Assembly: GCA_027579435.1 (NCBI GenBank)
Contig: JANBPK010000845.1
Span: 62,001 to 126,000 of the forward strand
DNA from: Candolleomyces eurysporus
Taxonomy: Eukaryota; Basidiomycota; Agaricomycetes; Agaricales; Psathyrellaceae
Direction: 5' to 3'
Length of the DNA stretch: 64,000 bases
Of the stretch, positions 1-10,039 are shown piece after piece. Position numbers and translations under genes: made by a program. Under the pieces are notes generated by a model that saw only the letters and a program-made list of their open reading frames with translations, was not told where the DNA came from and did no database searches. The first letter of the stretch is position 1. Each line of letters opens with the position of its first letter.

Positions 1-107
1 CCTCTGCGTGGGTGTTTAAAATCGACCGCCTCCATCCTTCTCGAACCCGTTCTCTGCGAAAGAACCTTCTTTCCCCAACTTCCAGTCTCACTATCCTTAT
101 CCTCACT

Positions 108-1642
108 ATGGTTCATACTGCGAATCTAAAAGTACTAGTCTCCATCTTGGCAGTTACCTCACCTTCGCTGGCAATGTTGCGTTTTCCTTGTGCGCAACTT
201 GTCACGCAGAGGTTCGATCCGTAAGCTGTTTCTCTTACCCCGTTTTGAAGCGTATTTATGATTCTCTTCAACCATCGTGAGATAGCCTGGTAACGCCTGG
301 AGAGGTGTCACCTCATGTTCATCAAATCATTGGAGGAGTACGTCTATAACCGCTCTGTGGTGCCTGGATGGATTTAACCTTCCGACTGACCCTCATAGAA
401 CGCGTAAGCATCCTTGATTTCGGCTAGCTCGACGTATTCGCTCATCCGTCACACCTCTCTTGACAGATTCAATCTCTCAATGCACCCGTCGCTCGACCTT
501 CCGTCTTTGGCCACCTGTACCACCTGTCGCTTCAAGGAAAACAAATCCAACTACTGGACCGCCGTCATGTACTTCAAGCACACGAATGGATCATATATTC
601 GCGTCCCTCAAATTCCAAACCATATTGTTGGCAGCCCGAACGGAGGGATGACGGTCTATTACATTCAGCACCCAGATGGAGGAAAGATCACTGCTTTCCC
701 CAAGGTGATCTGTTAATCGATGCGCTGCTCTCCCCATGCTCATTTTGAATGATTTATGGCTTGAATAGGGCTTCCGGATGATCACAGGCGACCCCAGGTA
801 CCGCAAATCCATGTACACCAATGAACGTGAAGGCGAATACTGGTCCACCAGTTTCCGATGCTGGCAAACGACAGGACCCTACGACTACTCTAACTCTCAT
901 GCGATTGGCCCTGGGCCATTCGATTCAGTGCATTTGCCGACAAGGAAATGTCCTGGTGGTATCAGGACCAACACGTTCTTCCCCGCATGTTGGGACGGCG
1001 TCAATCTCGACACGCCCGACCACAAATCTCACGTTGCCTTCTACAAAAACGTCAATCCTGCGAGCGGCCTCTTCCTTTCCAACGGTGTTTGCCCTTCCAC
1101 GCATCCCATTCACATCCCCGCTCTATTCTTCGAGACGGTATGGGATACGAAGGAGCTCAACAAGTTGTGGCCCGAGGACAAGTGGGAGAAGGGTGAACAG
1201 CCGTATGTCTTGAGTATGGGCGATCCGTGAGTCGTTTGTTCATTTTCTCTCTCTCGGTGCTGACTGCGATGCTAGAACTGGTTACGGGCATCACGGAGAC
1301 TACGTCTTCGGATGGGAAGGTGACGCCCTCCAACGTGCTATGGACAAGTGCACTACCATTCGTGGTCGACCTACAGACTGTACGGAATTGACGATCCAAA
1401 CCGACGAAGAGATGAATGCCTGCGCGCAGGCTCCGAGGGTAGATGAGAAAATTGGTGCTGGGGAATGTGAGTTGTGGTGTTGCCGCTTATTTCGTGCCTC
1501 ATTGACGAATCTTCACGCAGTCATTGAAGCCCTTCCTGGATGCAACCCCATCCAACAGGGTCCTGAACCCGCTACCCTCGTTTCAGGGTGCACGGCTGTG
1601 GCGACCACGATTGACTTGAAGCCTACTGCAACATCTGTTTAG
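108..1642 (+). CDS. DUF1996 domain secreted protein, seven exons
   Basis: Coding exons are 108-220, 286-337, 399-403, 467-704, 769-1226, 1276-1466 and 1521-1642. The phases close exactly and give 392 aa. Residues 1-22 form a signal peptide. DUF1996 hallmarks follow: FPCAQLVTQRFDPLVTPGEV, then HVHQIIGGNAF around residues 49-59, CTTCRFKENKSNYWTAV, GMTVYYI, ITAFPKGFRMITGD, CPGGIRTNTFFPACWDGV, SHVAFY, CPSTHPIHIPALFFE and GYGHHGDYVFGWEG near residue 290. The third exon is only 5 nt (AACGC); it supplies the NA of GGNAF and is the only solution I found that keeps frame. All introns are GT-AG and 49-65 nt. The family is secreted and its biochemical role is unknown. The gene is intact, unlike three related remnants at 10.8k, 12.1k and 19.2k. 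Confidence in family and exon structure is high. Confidence 0.93.
399..403 (+). other. 5-nt microexon of the DUF1996 gene
   Basis: This five-base coding exon is preceded by CATAG and followed by GTAAGC. It joins a phase-0 exon ending GGA GGA (337) to one that needs phase 2 (467), restoring the conserved IIGGNAF sequence. Splicing 337 directly to 467 breaks the frame. Confidence 0.8.
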
Positions 1643-2234
1643 CATACCACGTTAGAAGGGATACGGCGAGCCAGAATCTTGGGCCATAGTCTTGATTTTA
1701 TGTTGAGTTATCCTTGACATCCGCTATGAATATCGATTCAGTTTGCTCTTGATTTGGCGATTATCCCTCTCAAAGGCTCGGGTGGGTGGGATGAGAATAA
1801 CACGATTCGGTGCCTATCTCGATTTGATTCAACGCCCGATACTTATTCCACCCCTTTTGGCTCTCGTCGCAGCCAAGGGATACGATCAATGCGTCGTCTA
1901 ATCCAATTTTTATAGACCGCAACCATCGTGTCTACCACGGAAATGACAAGCTGGCTATTCGACTCGAACGGTTGAGATGGCGGCAGTCTTTCTCCACTAA
2001 GCTGGACCGCACCAGTCAACGCCGCGTGACCTTAAATCCCTAGTTAGAGAATTATGTATGCTCCCCTGGCCATGTGAAGGGGCCAGAAAAGGGTAGGTGA
2101 AAGGGAATGCTGGAGAAAGAAAGTATCCCGGACAGCATTTAAGATTTAGAGATCAACGATCTGAGGCTGTGGGTTGGGCGCCTAGGTCTTCAGAAAGCTG
2201 TTAAGGTCAGTCTTTAAATAGCTCGATCCCAGTG
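1643..2234. other. Intergenic, no gene seen
   Basis: This is the 3' flank of the DUF1996 gene and the presumed promoter of the next plus-strand gene. A run GTCTTTAAATAGCTC near 2210 could be a TATA-like element. I see no coding signal on either strand. Confidence 0.4.
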
Positions 2235-4291
2235 ATGTCTTATTTCACTGATGATTCCAATTTCTCAATACGTTCGTCTATCTCATTCAGCAAAGGTACT
2301 CTAATGCTATCGTCTTATCCTGCCGTACACAGTTCGGAGTCTCCTGTACGCTCTACCACCACATGCTACCATTTGGTTGAGACCGATCGAATTTGACCTT
2401 TTCAGATCGATATCCACATCTCGCGTGGGGCGGAAGACAACTACCGTGGCGGAAAATCGATCACAAAGACCGTGTATCGTCAAAATGATTGTCAAGCCCC
2501 TATTTATAACGGTGATATCTCTGACGGTGTCAACGCTTTCCACGAAGGGTCAGCCTTATCGGATCCATGTAAATTAGAAAGGCGCTCATTATCTTCAACG
2601 ATTCAGCGGTGGAATTTACTCTCGGGATCTCATAACCCCCGAGATTCGAGAAAGCCATTAGCGCAGGCAATGATGTGCATATGCCGACTTATCGTGTTCA
2701 CGTTAGCACACCAGACTTCGTTCCCTCCCCTACCAGTGAGGCCAGGAGGAAGAATCGCATTCTACAAACAAGTAATTCAGCCGGTAGTTTTGTTCTTCCA
2801 ATCTCTTGGCAATCGAGACATCCTTATCCACCCACCCACTGCCTGAAGAGACTGGTGCCATAGCGAGCAACGGTTCCGATATACCAGTTCAACACGACAT
2901 AGAGTACCCTTCCCCCCNAGAATGATGACGGCCACATGCGGAGCTTGCCGATGAGGAGTCTGGCGACTCAGAGAATAACAACGAAGCATTATCCACAAGC
3001 GCCTCTGAACAGTCTCAAAATGATCACACTATAGTGCGTATATTATCTTCTGCATACACCTCGGGGTTGTGAATAACGCTGCCATGCTGATTAGGCATCA
3101 ATGAGCGACCTCGAACCACGGCCACAACAATCCCAAGTAACGACGAATGTAGAAATATATACGCGACGTATGCTCTGTTGCCTGCCGTGCCGGCACCCAC
3201 GACCCTCTCCACCAATGGGGCAAAGAGGCATTGTGCCAGGCGATGTAGGCACTTTCAATCACACCCACGGCTTTAGGAAGCTGTTCAATCTTTAGGAAGA
3301 CGATTGGGCGGATGGCCTTGGAGAACTGCCACCTAGGGGAACGACCACACATACCGACTACTTCTCAGAGGAGCATACTATCCAGAGTGGTGCTTCTTCA
3401 AAGATTCGAAGGTTGGAGGATGGAAGGTATGTTCAGGGTCGATGTTGATCCGAAACGTATCGTCCAAAGTGATGTGGTGCATTTCGAATTTCAATGCAAC
3501 ACTGAACAAGGTGCCGTTCTGGCATGCATCACATCAGCGGATCTGGAGGAGCTGAACAATACTGTCGCCCTCGAAAATTTTCTGATCCAGCATGCCGGGG
3601 CCATTCACCACAAGGGAAGTAATGTGATGCCACTTGGCGAAGACGAGTCCCTGTATATCGTGACCGGATGTATCAAGCGCGACGGCTGGGGTACTGCAGC
3701 CTATCACGATGCTATGGTAGGTGATATCCTCAAACTCTCAAAACGATTTGCGAAGGACAACAGCCACGACAAAGGTAGAATCTACGATTGGGTTGACCGG
3801 GGAACGGCGGAGGCTCGACTTTGGCCCAACACGGTCAAGGAAGCGGGTCTGCATCAAGGGAAAACCCGCAGCCTGTTTCTTCGAGGGTTCAAGCTGGCCT
3901 TTTCGCCTGCATTCCGTGCGCGAGTGAACCATGTGGAGCATCCTCATGCAGATTATGGTTCTTCAGGTAATGGTGGTAAAGAAGCAGGTGGGCCTGCTGA
4001 CGACAACACCTACCCCCCAACTTGTTCGGCCTTGATTATCCTCCTAGGCTGCCTGTTCCAAAGCCCAAGGCATGTCTAAAAAGGAAAGCAACGCAAACGA
4101 GACGCGCAAATGATGAATCGTTGAATTTTGAGCTGAAGCGAAGGAGGGCTGTTTGGGGAGAACCTCAGGCCGAGGTATGGATGCGCAGCATCAAGGAGAG
4201 TGTTTCGCTGAGTGTGAACGACACCCAAGGTTATAGACCAATCTCACCCCCTCCTGAAGAACTTGGGCCATTCCTTCGTGTCAGGCCATAA
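2235..4291 (+). CDS. Motif gene A: N/G-rich motif plus large uncharacterised fungal domain
   Basis: This is a multi-exon gene whose exact splicing I could not close. A possible first exon begins MSYFTDDSNFSIRSS at 2235. The family motif is at 2472-2540 (VYRQNDCQAPIYNGDISDGV). Around 3150-3300 there is a block ending GDVGTFNHTHGFRKLFNL. Around 3350-3390 is DYFSEEHTIQSG, and 3640-3930 contains DESLYIVTGCIKRDGWG, then DWVDRGTAEARLWPNTV and LFLRGFKLAFSPAFRARV. From memory, blocks of the type GDVG..FNI and LYVVTGCIK..WG recur in uncharacterised Agaricomycete proteins. Gene B on the minus strand at 32-33.4k has the same order. A basic C-terminal block follows at 4022-4291 in another frame, so an intron or frameshift lies near 3965-4055. 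A single N at 2918 falls inside the gene. Function unknown. Confidence 0.62.
2472..2540 (+). other. N/G-rich family motif, copy in gene A
   Basis: The translation VYRQNDCQAPIYNGDISDGV continues NAF. It aligns residue for residue with the copies at 41.89k, 42.11k and 52.78k. The 35 residues upstream (from DIHISRGAEDNYRGG) also resemble the region before the 41.89k copy. Confidence 0.8.
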
Positions 4292-4977
4292 GGAACTTTG
4301 TTAGGTCTCGATTAATTCCCCACCACATTTCAGTTTTGGAAGGATTCATGTCTGTCATGATGAGAAGCTTTCCTGGTACAGATTCCTTGGGTCTTTCGTC
4401 CAAATCTCATGTATAATCGCTAGCATCCTCAGGTCTCAATTCAGAGGTGGTTGTCATTTCAAAGTTGGTTCCGGCACCTGGCCTTGCTAGTGCTAGTCAT
4501 GGACAATGATCCGTGGAGACAATGGCTTTCGACTTTCGTCTTCCTTCACGCTCCGAGCGATTGTTGTAAAGCCGAAGAGTTAGAGATGGGAGAATGAGAG
4601 GGTTTACCCGCCATGTACCTGGGTGTAAAAAGAACAAAAAGAAAGAAAAGAAAGGAGTTTCACACGCTCAAAAGGAGAGCTTGTCATGACAAAAATGGAA
4701 CTATATATACTAAAAGTCTGTGGAGTAAATAATAGGAGTTTGTGAAACGGATGATGAAATACTGGAGTGATGAGAGCATCGACATAATAATACTCAACAT
4801 GTCACGCACTAGGTTGATTCCCAAAAAGCAAGTGCGCGTCAAGATCGAATAGTACTACTACATAAATAACTCAAAGGATGTAATTTACATTGTGGGTGAG
4901 GCGTTCTGCCGGTTCGAGCTCGCCTATTATCGGCCCCCTTGCAATCAATCCTCTGTTTGCACTATCCGTAAGGATTC
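4292..4977. other. Intergenic, no gene seen
   Basis: A purine-rich stretch lies at about 4629-4656 and an AT-rich stretch at 4680-4870. Short open frames here have no protein-like character. Confidence 0.4.
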
Positions 4978-5616
4978 TTACATAGAATTGTGCAGCGTTC
5001 TATGTCGTACGTGCCTTGACAATCTGGTTGGTGACAGCGCCGGGATGTACGGATTGCTCGCTTGCGATCTTCGCCTACAACACGCCGTCACTTCTGTCGA
5101 TGGGCTCCCTCCAAAATGGCGCTGGGACATCTGTAATCGAAATTTGATTAGTATTTCCCAGAACACTGGCATTTGAGATTGTGACGCCGGGTGTGTCAGA
5201 CTCGATGACGGACTTTGCATTGTCAACGCCATAGGGGCACCGATAGCCAATGAGTGGGGAATGTCGCCTGCGGCCTGAAGATCGCGCACTCCCTCCAAAG
5301 GCTGGACCTGGTTTGCATCGCTGGTTAGAAAGGCTGGGAATGGCTGGTTCTCGGCAGCAAATATATGAGATGACATCTTGGCATTCTCGAGCTCTGTGTA
5401 AATCAGTTCTTTGGATGCACCAATGTTACTGACTTTTTCCCAAGACTTGGCATACGCAGCTAGGACCTCTGGAGCGATGTGGAATCTCGTCTCACCATCC
5501 GCTGTACAGTTCCACTCTTGGGAAAAGGCTTCGAAATTGATTTTTTGTCTTCCACTTACAGCTGCCATCTCGGAGAATGAGCAGAACTTTGTAAAGAAAT
5601 ACTCTCGTGCATCCAT
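4978..5616 (-). CDS. Uncharacterised ORF with a transposon-neighbour type domain
   Basis: An open frame runs from ATG at 5616 (MDAREYFFTKF) to a stop at 4978, 212 aa. The first 100 residues are well formed: KINFEAFSQEWNCTADGETR, then EVLAAYAKSWEKVSNI. From memory, the pattern WN.TADG..R....EVL..YAK.W occurs in basidiomycete proteins found beside DNA transposons; I cannot name a family. The C-terminal half (HFGGSPSTEVTACCRRR and on) looks less conserved and may be out of frame. Assigning it to a mobile element is inference. Confidence 0.45.
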   Translation of the reverse strand: MDAREYFFTKFCSFSEMAAVSGRQKINFEAFSQEWNCTADGETRFHIAPEVLAAYAKSWEKVSNIGASKELIYTELENAKMSSHIFAAENQPFPAFLTSDANQVQPLEGVRDLQAAGDIPHSLAIGAPMALTMQSPSSSLTHPASQSQMPVFWEILIKFRLQMSQRHFGGSPSTEVTACCRRRSQASNPYIPALSPTRLSRHVRHRTLHNSM

Positions 5617-5689
5617 AGTTGTTGGAGAAAGTACAGGAAGCACCAGTGCTTGGCGTTTGCGTAGCCAGTCATCGCTAGCGCTACCGGAA

Positions 5690-5835
5690 GCTGCTCATTG
5701 TTTGGGACGAAGAATTCGCAGGGATGCCGGAAACGCCCACCAAAGCGACCCGACAGCTCGGCGATCACTTTCCCAAAGGCCATACTATTGTGTGTGGCAC
5801 TTATTCGACGGTCTTTCCGTCATCAGATGAAAGGT
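5690..5835 (+). pseudogene. Relic of the gene A/B large domain
   Basis: The frame around 5730-5828 reads MPETPTKATRQLGDHFPKGH and then TIVCGTYSTVFPSSDE, followed by a GTGAGT donor. At the DNA level the block CCCAAAGGCCATACTATTG is almost the same as 32655-32690 (minus) in gene B. In gene A the matching protein block is DYFSEEHTIQSG. No other part of the domain is recognisable nearby. Confidence 0.5.
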
Positions 5836-5839
5836 GAGT

Positions 5840-6655
5840 TTAAGATATACGCTAAAATTCACGTTTACTGACTGTCAATATTCCGGGGCCAGCTACGTGG
5901 AGTAATTTGAATTTCCTCGCATCCCCGAACGATCTTGTGGGTACTTGAGCTCATCTGAGGCGTGATTCGCTAATCTAAGTCGGCAGGTATCGTAGGCAGG
6001 CTATCCCGGGAACCTTTGCGACTCACCCATTGTAGCGTTCAGCGAGTTCGACTTGTATGAGAGGAACTTGGATGAGAGGAATTCCGTACCACATTCCACC
6101 CACGCTTCCTTTCCTGGACTTATGACCCTCTTGCGGAAATCACAAGCCTGTCTTTGTCTTATCTTTGGAATCCGACGTCGAGCCCTCTAAATTCGGGTGC
6201 GTGACCCAGCCGTTCAAGCTGTTGACAGGTCAGATCTTGCCGTTGACCTAGCTAGAGAAAGGTAGAGATACATTCTGGTTAGTTGGGAGGACTGTTTCCA
6301 ATGTCATCGAAGGAAGTAACGGCACCGAACTTTACTCGGAAGGATAGTTCAGTTCGACTCAGCCTGCGATTCACAACTACCAAGATTCTCTAAGTACGTT
6401 TATGAAGCCGGTAAACTCACATTCGTCGGGAGAAGAGATAATGATTAGGACGAGACAGGCAATTCGCCATATTTCTATTGGAATGAGTGGCAAAGTCCCA
6501 AATGGCCTCAATTGTTTAGCATCCCGTTTTCAAAAAANGGTGAAGACCAGAAATGGAGTCTTGAGGAAGAATCATGCTCCTCCCAGGGGCACAGGCTATG
6601 CCTGTCAAATTCATGAATTCATGTCACGCTAACTTCATCTCCGCAGTACTCGCCC
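5840..6655. other. Gene-free stretch
   Basis: I see no supported gene. A single N sits at 6538 next to a run of A. Possible splice signals near 5987 do not lead to a recognisable exon. Confidence 0.35.
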
Positions 6656-6689
6656 GTGGAGCCATTCGGTGACACCAGCCGCGTAAATC

Positions 6690-6885
6690 GGGTGAAATCA
6701 GTTAGATACAAGGTCACCCTGAGTTCGATTTCAATTTCAAGGCATGCTCGTCTTACATCAGTTGAATTTTCACTTGACTACAAGGTCACCCTGAGTTTGA
6801 ATTCAATTTCAAGGCATGTACATCCCGTGTCAAGTAGAATTCCGGTTGGATACAAGGTCACCCTCAGTTCGGATTCAATTATTCT
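6690..6885. repeat. Tandem repeat, three units of about 72 bp
   Basis: The core TACAAGGTCACCCTGAGTT, continuing into CAATTTCAAGGCATG, starts near 6706, 6779 and 6851. The units are diverged, and the third is cut short after CAATT. They translate as YKVTLS repeats in one frame, but no gene is evident. Confidence 0.8.
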
Positions 6886-6899
6886 CTCGGTATGGTAAA

Positions 6900-7880
6900 T
6901 GCCAGGTGCAAAGCACTCAGCTTCTCGTGGCGAACACGAATAGCAGCGGAAGGGAACATGAACTACATCGTGGGGTTTGCTACGACTGCAATGTAGATAT
7001 TCAAGTATCTGTATGAAGCCGTGAGCTTGATTAACCCTTTACGCTGTATGCTAAAGCGCATGTGGTCGAGCTAAGGCGCCGTCGACAAATTACGGCTACA
7101 CACAGGAAAAAAGGATCGCTCTCCGTTGAATATCCACTTGGCTACAATCAAACACCTGCCAAGGCATCAATCACCCGACCAAAGACTCAGTGATAGACCT
7201 TCTCTTACGCCGCCATGGCAAACTAGCGCCTATAAATTACGTGCGAGTAGTACACGCCTCCGAAAAAAAAAANCTGGTAGAATGTACATGACTTGAAAAG
7301 TTGAAATTAAGGGTCGCCGAAGAATTGGTCAACGAGATCGCCGATTCGGTGGACACGCTGCAATCTATTTTCGATCTCGCGCAGTTCGTCTACTACTACA
7401 ATGAATTGTATCCTTGAAGTAATACGATAAATCTAATCAGAGTTGTTTGCATAATAATTTGCACTCGCTGTCAACTAGTTGCGCGGAGCAGAAAATGTGA
7501 CACCATGACGTGTGATGTCACGGTTCAGCTGCTTACCATAGACCATTTGACGAAGAGTTAGGACCAGCGTATCGAAAACGTTTGATCGATGGGGAGCCAG
7601 GTTTGCTGAACGCGGTTTTCGGTTTGTCGTTCGTCGTTCGAGTTGAAAACACCTTGTGATACCCCCTGAAATCGACATCCTGGCAGCTAATAGTGTTATG
7701 TACTACGCGGGACTGAGACTGTAGCCCCTCAAGTATCTCACCCTCTTTCTCGAACACAAAATTTATCTGTGATTTACATTGAGAGGCACCCTTTTTGAAG
7801 ATGTTTTAGAAGTGGCATATAACAATCTCAATGCGGGCCGACCCCGATTGGAACTGGCCCATTTAGAATATATGGAAACT
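6900..7880. other. Gene-free stretch
   Basis: Only short ORFs are present. A poly-A run with an N at 7273 follows GCCTCCG. A similar CGCTCCG plus poly-A occurs at 8922-8940, which suggests two related elements end here. Confidence 0.35.
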
Positions 7881-7910
7881 AGCTCTTGACCCGTGCTACG
7901 CACGCTAGCA
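7881..7910 (-). mobile_element. Possible Helitron 3' terminus
   Basis: Read on the minus strand, a hairpin (GTGC-GTA-GCAC) is followed by GGGTCAAGAGCTAGT. Helitrons end in a short hairpin followed by CTRR, and CTAG fits. A second similar hairpin at 8067-8083 is followed on the minus strand by a CTGG. The assignment is supported by the Helitron-like ORF just upstream on the same strand. Confidence 0.4.
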
Positions 7911-7921
7911 TTCCATTCCTT

Positions 7922-8045
7922 GAAATGTGAAGCCCAACGCGCCTGGCGGGCCCGATAGTTGGGATCTCAACATAGCCGGGTTCTCATGCCGCAGTCGTTG
8001 ATTCCAGCGCCCGCGAGAGCTTTGATGTTTTGCTATGTTGATTTG
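7922..8045. repeat. Dispersed repeat, first copy
   Basis: Blocks TGAAGCCCAACGCGCCTGGC (about 7928) and GATTCCAGCGCCCGCGAGAG (about 7999) recur at about 8514 and 8835. In the second copy the two blocks are separated by the 22-nt array. Confidence 0.7.
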
Positions 8046-8556
8046 GAGACCAGCTCGCCCCTTTGACCCGTGCTATGCACGGTGGGAGACATATGGTACG
8101 GTGGTTCACGAATAAATTCCCATTACTTGCTTGCTCTCGGGCAGGTCCGCTGTCAGTGTTGGCCTCAAAGAAAGCAGCCAATATTGTCTGGTCATCATGA
8201 TAGACAATGTTCTGCTCTCCAGGAAGATGGATCTGGAGACGGACAACTGGTGGGTGCTGGAAGGCAGCTGTAGCATGAGATATATTGAACACCGAAGGTC
8301 CGCAATCAGGGCGGCGGTTGATGGAATTAGTCCGGCCGAACACCGATTGAAGTAAATGAAGAAGCTCTATTATATTTCCATATGTCCTGTTGAAATAGCT
8401 GTGCTGTATTGCGGATAGGTATGTACATAGAGACTCGGGAGGGTCAGGGAAAGGTGGAATAGAGACACGGCCGTCAACGTTGAAGTGAGGAGACTGATTT
8501 GATTCATCGAACTTTGAAGCCCGACGGCCTGGCGGCCCCAACGGTTGGGATCTCAA
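7984..8556 (-). mobile_element. Helitron protein fragment
   Basis: The minus-strand ORF contains VVRLQIHLPGEQNIVYHDDQ, then TILAAFFEANTDSGPAREQA and NLFVNHRT. This matches the segment of fungal Helitron proteins that has V..L.VHLP..Q.V.F, then an AFF..N block, ahead of the helicase. HATAAFQHPP just before it also fits. The upstream part (FDESNQSPHFNVDG) and the downstream part do not clearly belong to it. No Rep HUH motif and no helicase Walker motifs are present, so this is a fragment. Confidence 0.6.
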
Positions 8557-8880
8557 CGCAGTCGGGAGATTGCGACATAGTCAGGCTTGAAAGCTTGGAT
8601 CGAGGCGTAGCCAGGCTTGAAAGTTGAGATCACGGCGGTTTTCCAGGCTGCAATCGTCGATTTTCCAGGCTGCAATTGTCCATTTTGCAGGCTGCAATTG
8701 TCGATTTTCCAGGCTGCAATTGTCAATTTTCCAGGCTGCAATCGTCGATTTTCCAGGCTGCAATTGTCGATTTTCCAGGCTGCAATTGTCGATTTTCCAG
8801 GCTGCAATCGTCGATTTTCCAGGCTGCAATCGTCGATTCCAGCGCCCGCGAGAGCTTCGACGTTTTACTAGTTTGATGTG
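8508..8880. repeat. Dispersed repeat, second copy, expanded by an array
   Basis: This region has the same flanking blocks as 7922-8045, but with about 230 bp of extra sequence between them, mostly the 22-nt minisatellite. Confidence 0.7.
8638..8837. repeat. 22-nt minisatellite, about nine units
   Basis: The unit is TTTTCCAGGCTGCAATYGTC plus GA. About nine head-to-tail copies vary at only a few positions (C/T in ATYGTC, one GCAGG variant). ORFs read across it (CSLENRQLQPGKSTIAAWKID type) are artefacts of the repeat. Confidence 0.92.
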
Positions 8881-9118
8881 ACTTGTGTGACATGCGGGGC
8901 AAATGCGGGGTAAGGATACGCCGCTCCGAAAAAAAAAAAAGCTGTGGTATATGCACCAAATGCACTTTGGCCAGGCCCATTGGGAGGTAAAATCTCATTT
9001 TTATTTACAAGAATCAGCTTCAGCTCTTGGATCAAAGCTGCAGTGATCCCTCCGGCCAGTATTCATCATTCACCCCTCTCGTTTTCGAACCCAACATCTT
9101 GCGTTTGCTCATCACCCG

Positions 9119-9768
9119 ATGTCTTCGCCACGTCAGAGCCCCGTCGTGTACAACCAACAGAACAGTCATGTTATCTATAATGGAACGATAACTGGCGGGG
9201 TCTGCACTGGCACGTACATCAACAACGGAGTGCCTGATTGCACCCTCAGGCCCACTCTGAGCAAAACAGAGCCAGTCTCTGATCCTTGCTCAGACCCATT
9301 GCATGTGCCTTCCGGTGAGATCTGAGAAACATAGACTTGGAAACAGCGTCTGATGTATGTCTCCTGTGGTGGCGTACGCGCAGAACCCCCCAGGAATGAT
9401 TCTCCTCAGGACGCTAACGGTAACCCCCACCATATTTCTCTTCACTCTTCACTCTTCACTACTCACATATTTCTATGTAAACAGCGCGTGTTTGACCGTG
9501 GCTCTTACAGCACCACCAACAACAAACGACGACAACGGCAGCAGCGATATCTGCGTACTCTTGGGCTCGTTGGGCCTATCCTCCACTCAGTACTTACCCC
9601 CCTCCTCTACCACCACACATGACTTTCTTGTCACATTTTCCAAGCTACTACAGCCCTCATACAGAGCAATCAACTGCTTCGTCTCTTCCAGTAATCCAGG
9701 AACCTCAACATGTGGATGAATGCCGCAGAGCGGTTGAGGGAGGCAAATGCGAATGCAAGATCTAGGTG
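9119..9768 (+). CDS. Motif gene J, with Pro/Tyr-rich tail (inverted module copy)
   Basis: Exon 1 starts at ATG 9119 and runs to a GTGAGA donor near 9316. It encodes the motif VVYNQQNSHVIYNGTITGGV followed by TLRPTLSKTEPVSDPCSD. A 36-nt exon at about 9391-9426 gives the segment with NDSPQDAN. A last exon from about 9500 encodes LQHHQQQTTTTAAAISAYSW, then RWAYPPLSTYPPPLPPH, and stops at TAG near 9766. The matching segment in gene L has HHHQAIVAAASAYSW and AYPPFSSSSPPLPPH. The acceptor phase of the last exon does not close by hand, so one junction is wrong or lost. Paralogues are at 14.3-14.9k and 21.0-21.6k (both minus). Function unknown. Confidence 0.6.
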
Positions 9769-9776
9769 CCGCTTTG

Positions 9777-10030
9777 TTTCCAACTTCTCGTTCACATTTG
9801 CCCATTGTTTCGTCATGTACTGGGACTCTGAGCCATCAATATTCACTTACCTACTAGCCTGATGGTCCTCTTTTGTTATTCATTACCTGCTGTTCCTCGT
9901 ATTCCATGTACGAATTTTGCTCTCTCGTGTTCATCTCGTGTTACGTATAGCTTCAATGTATCAATTGTGAGACAGAAGTCAGATAACTTAGATAGTGGAA
10001 TCCCAGCCCGGCGAGAAGCCTGAATGCGTT
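9777..10030. other. Intergenic, no gene seen
   Basis: This lies between the convergent halves of the inverted module. The Y segment seen in the two direct copies is not recognisable here. Confidence 0.35.
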
Positions 10031-10039
10031 ACCCAGTTT

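Noticed and set aside
778..1213. Overlapping plus and minus ORFs across DUF1996 exon 5
   Set aside because: Shadows of a strongly conserved exon.
8553..8998. Several 66-91 aa ORFs with repeated SLENRQLQPGK or FQAAIVDFPGCN units
   Set aside because: They come from the 22-nt array, whose unit length gives open frames on both strands.
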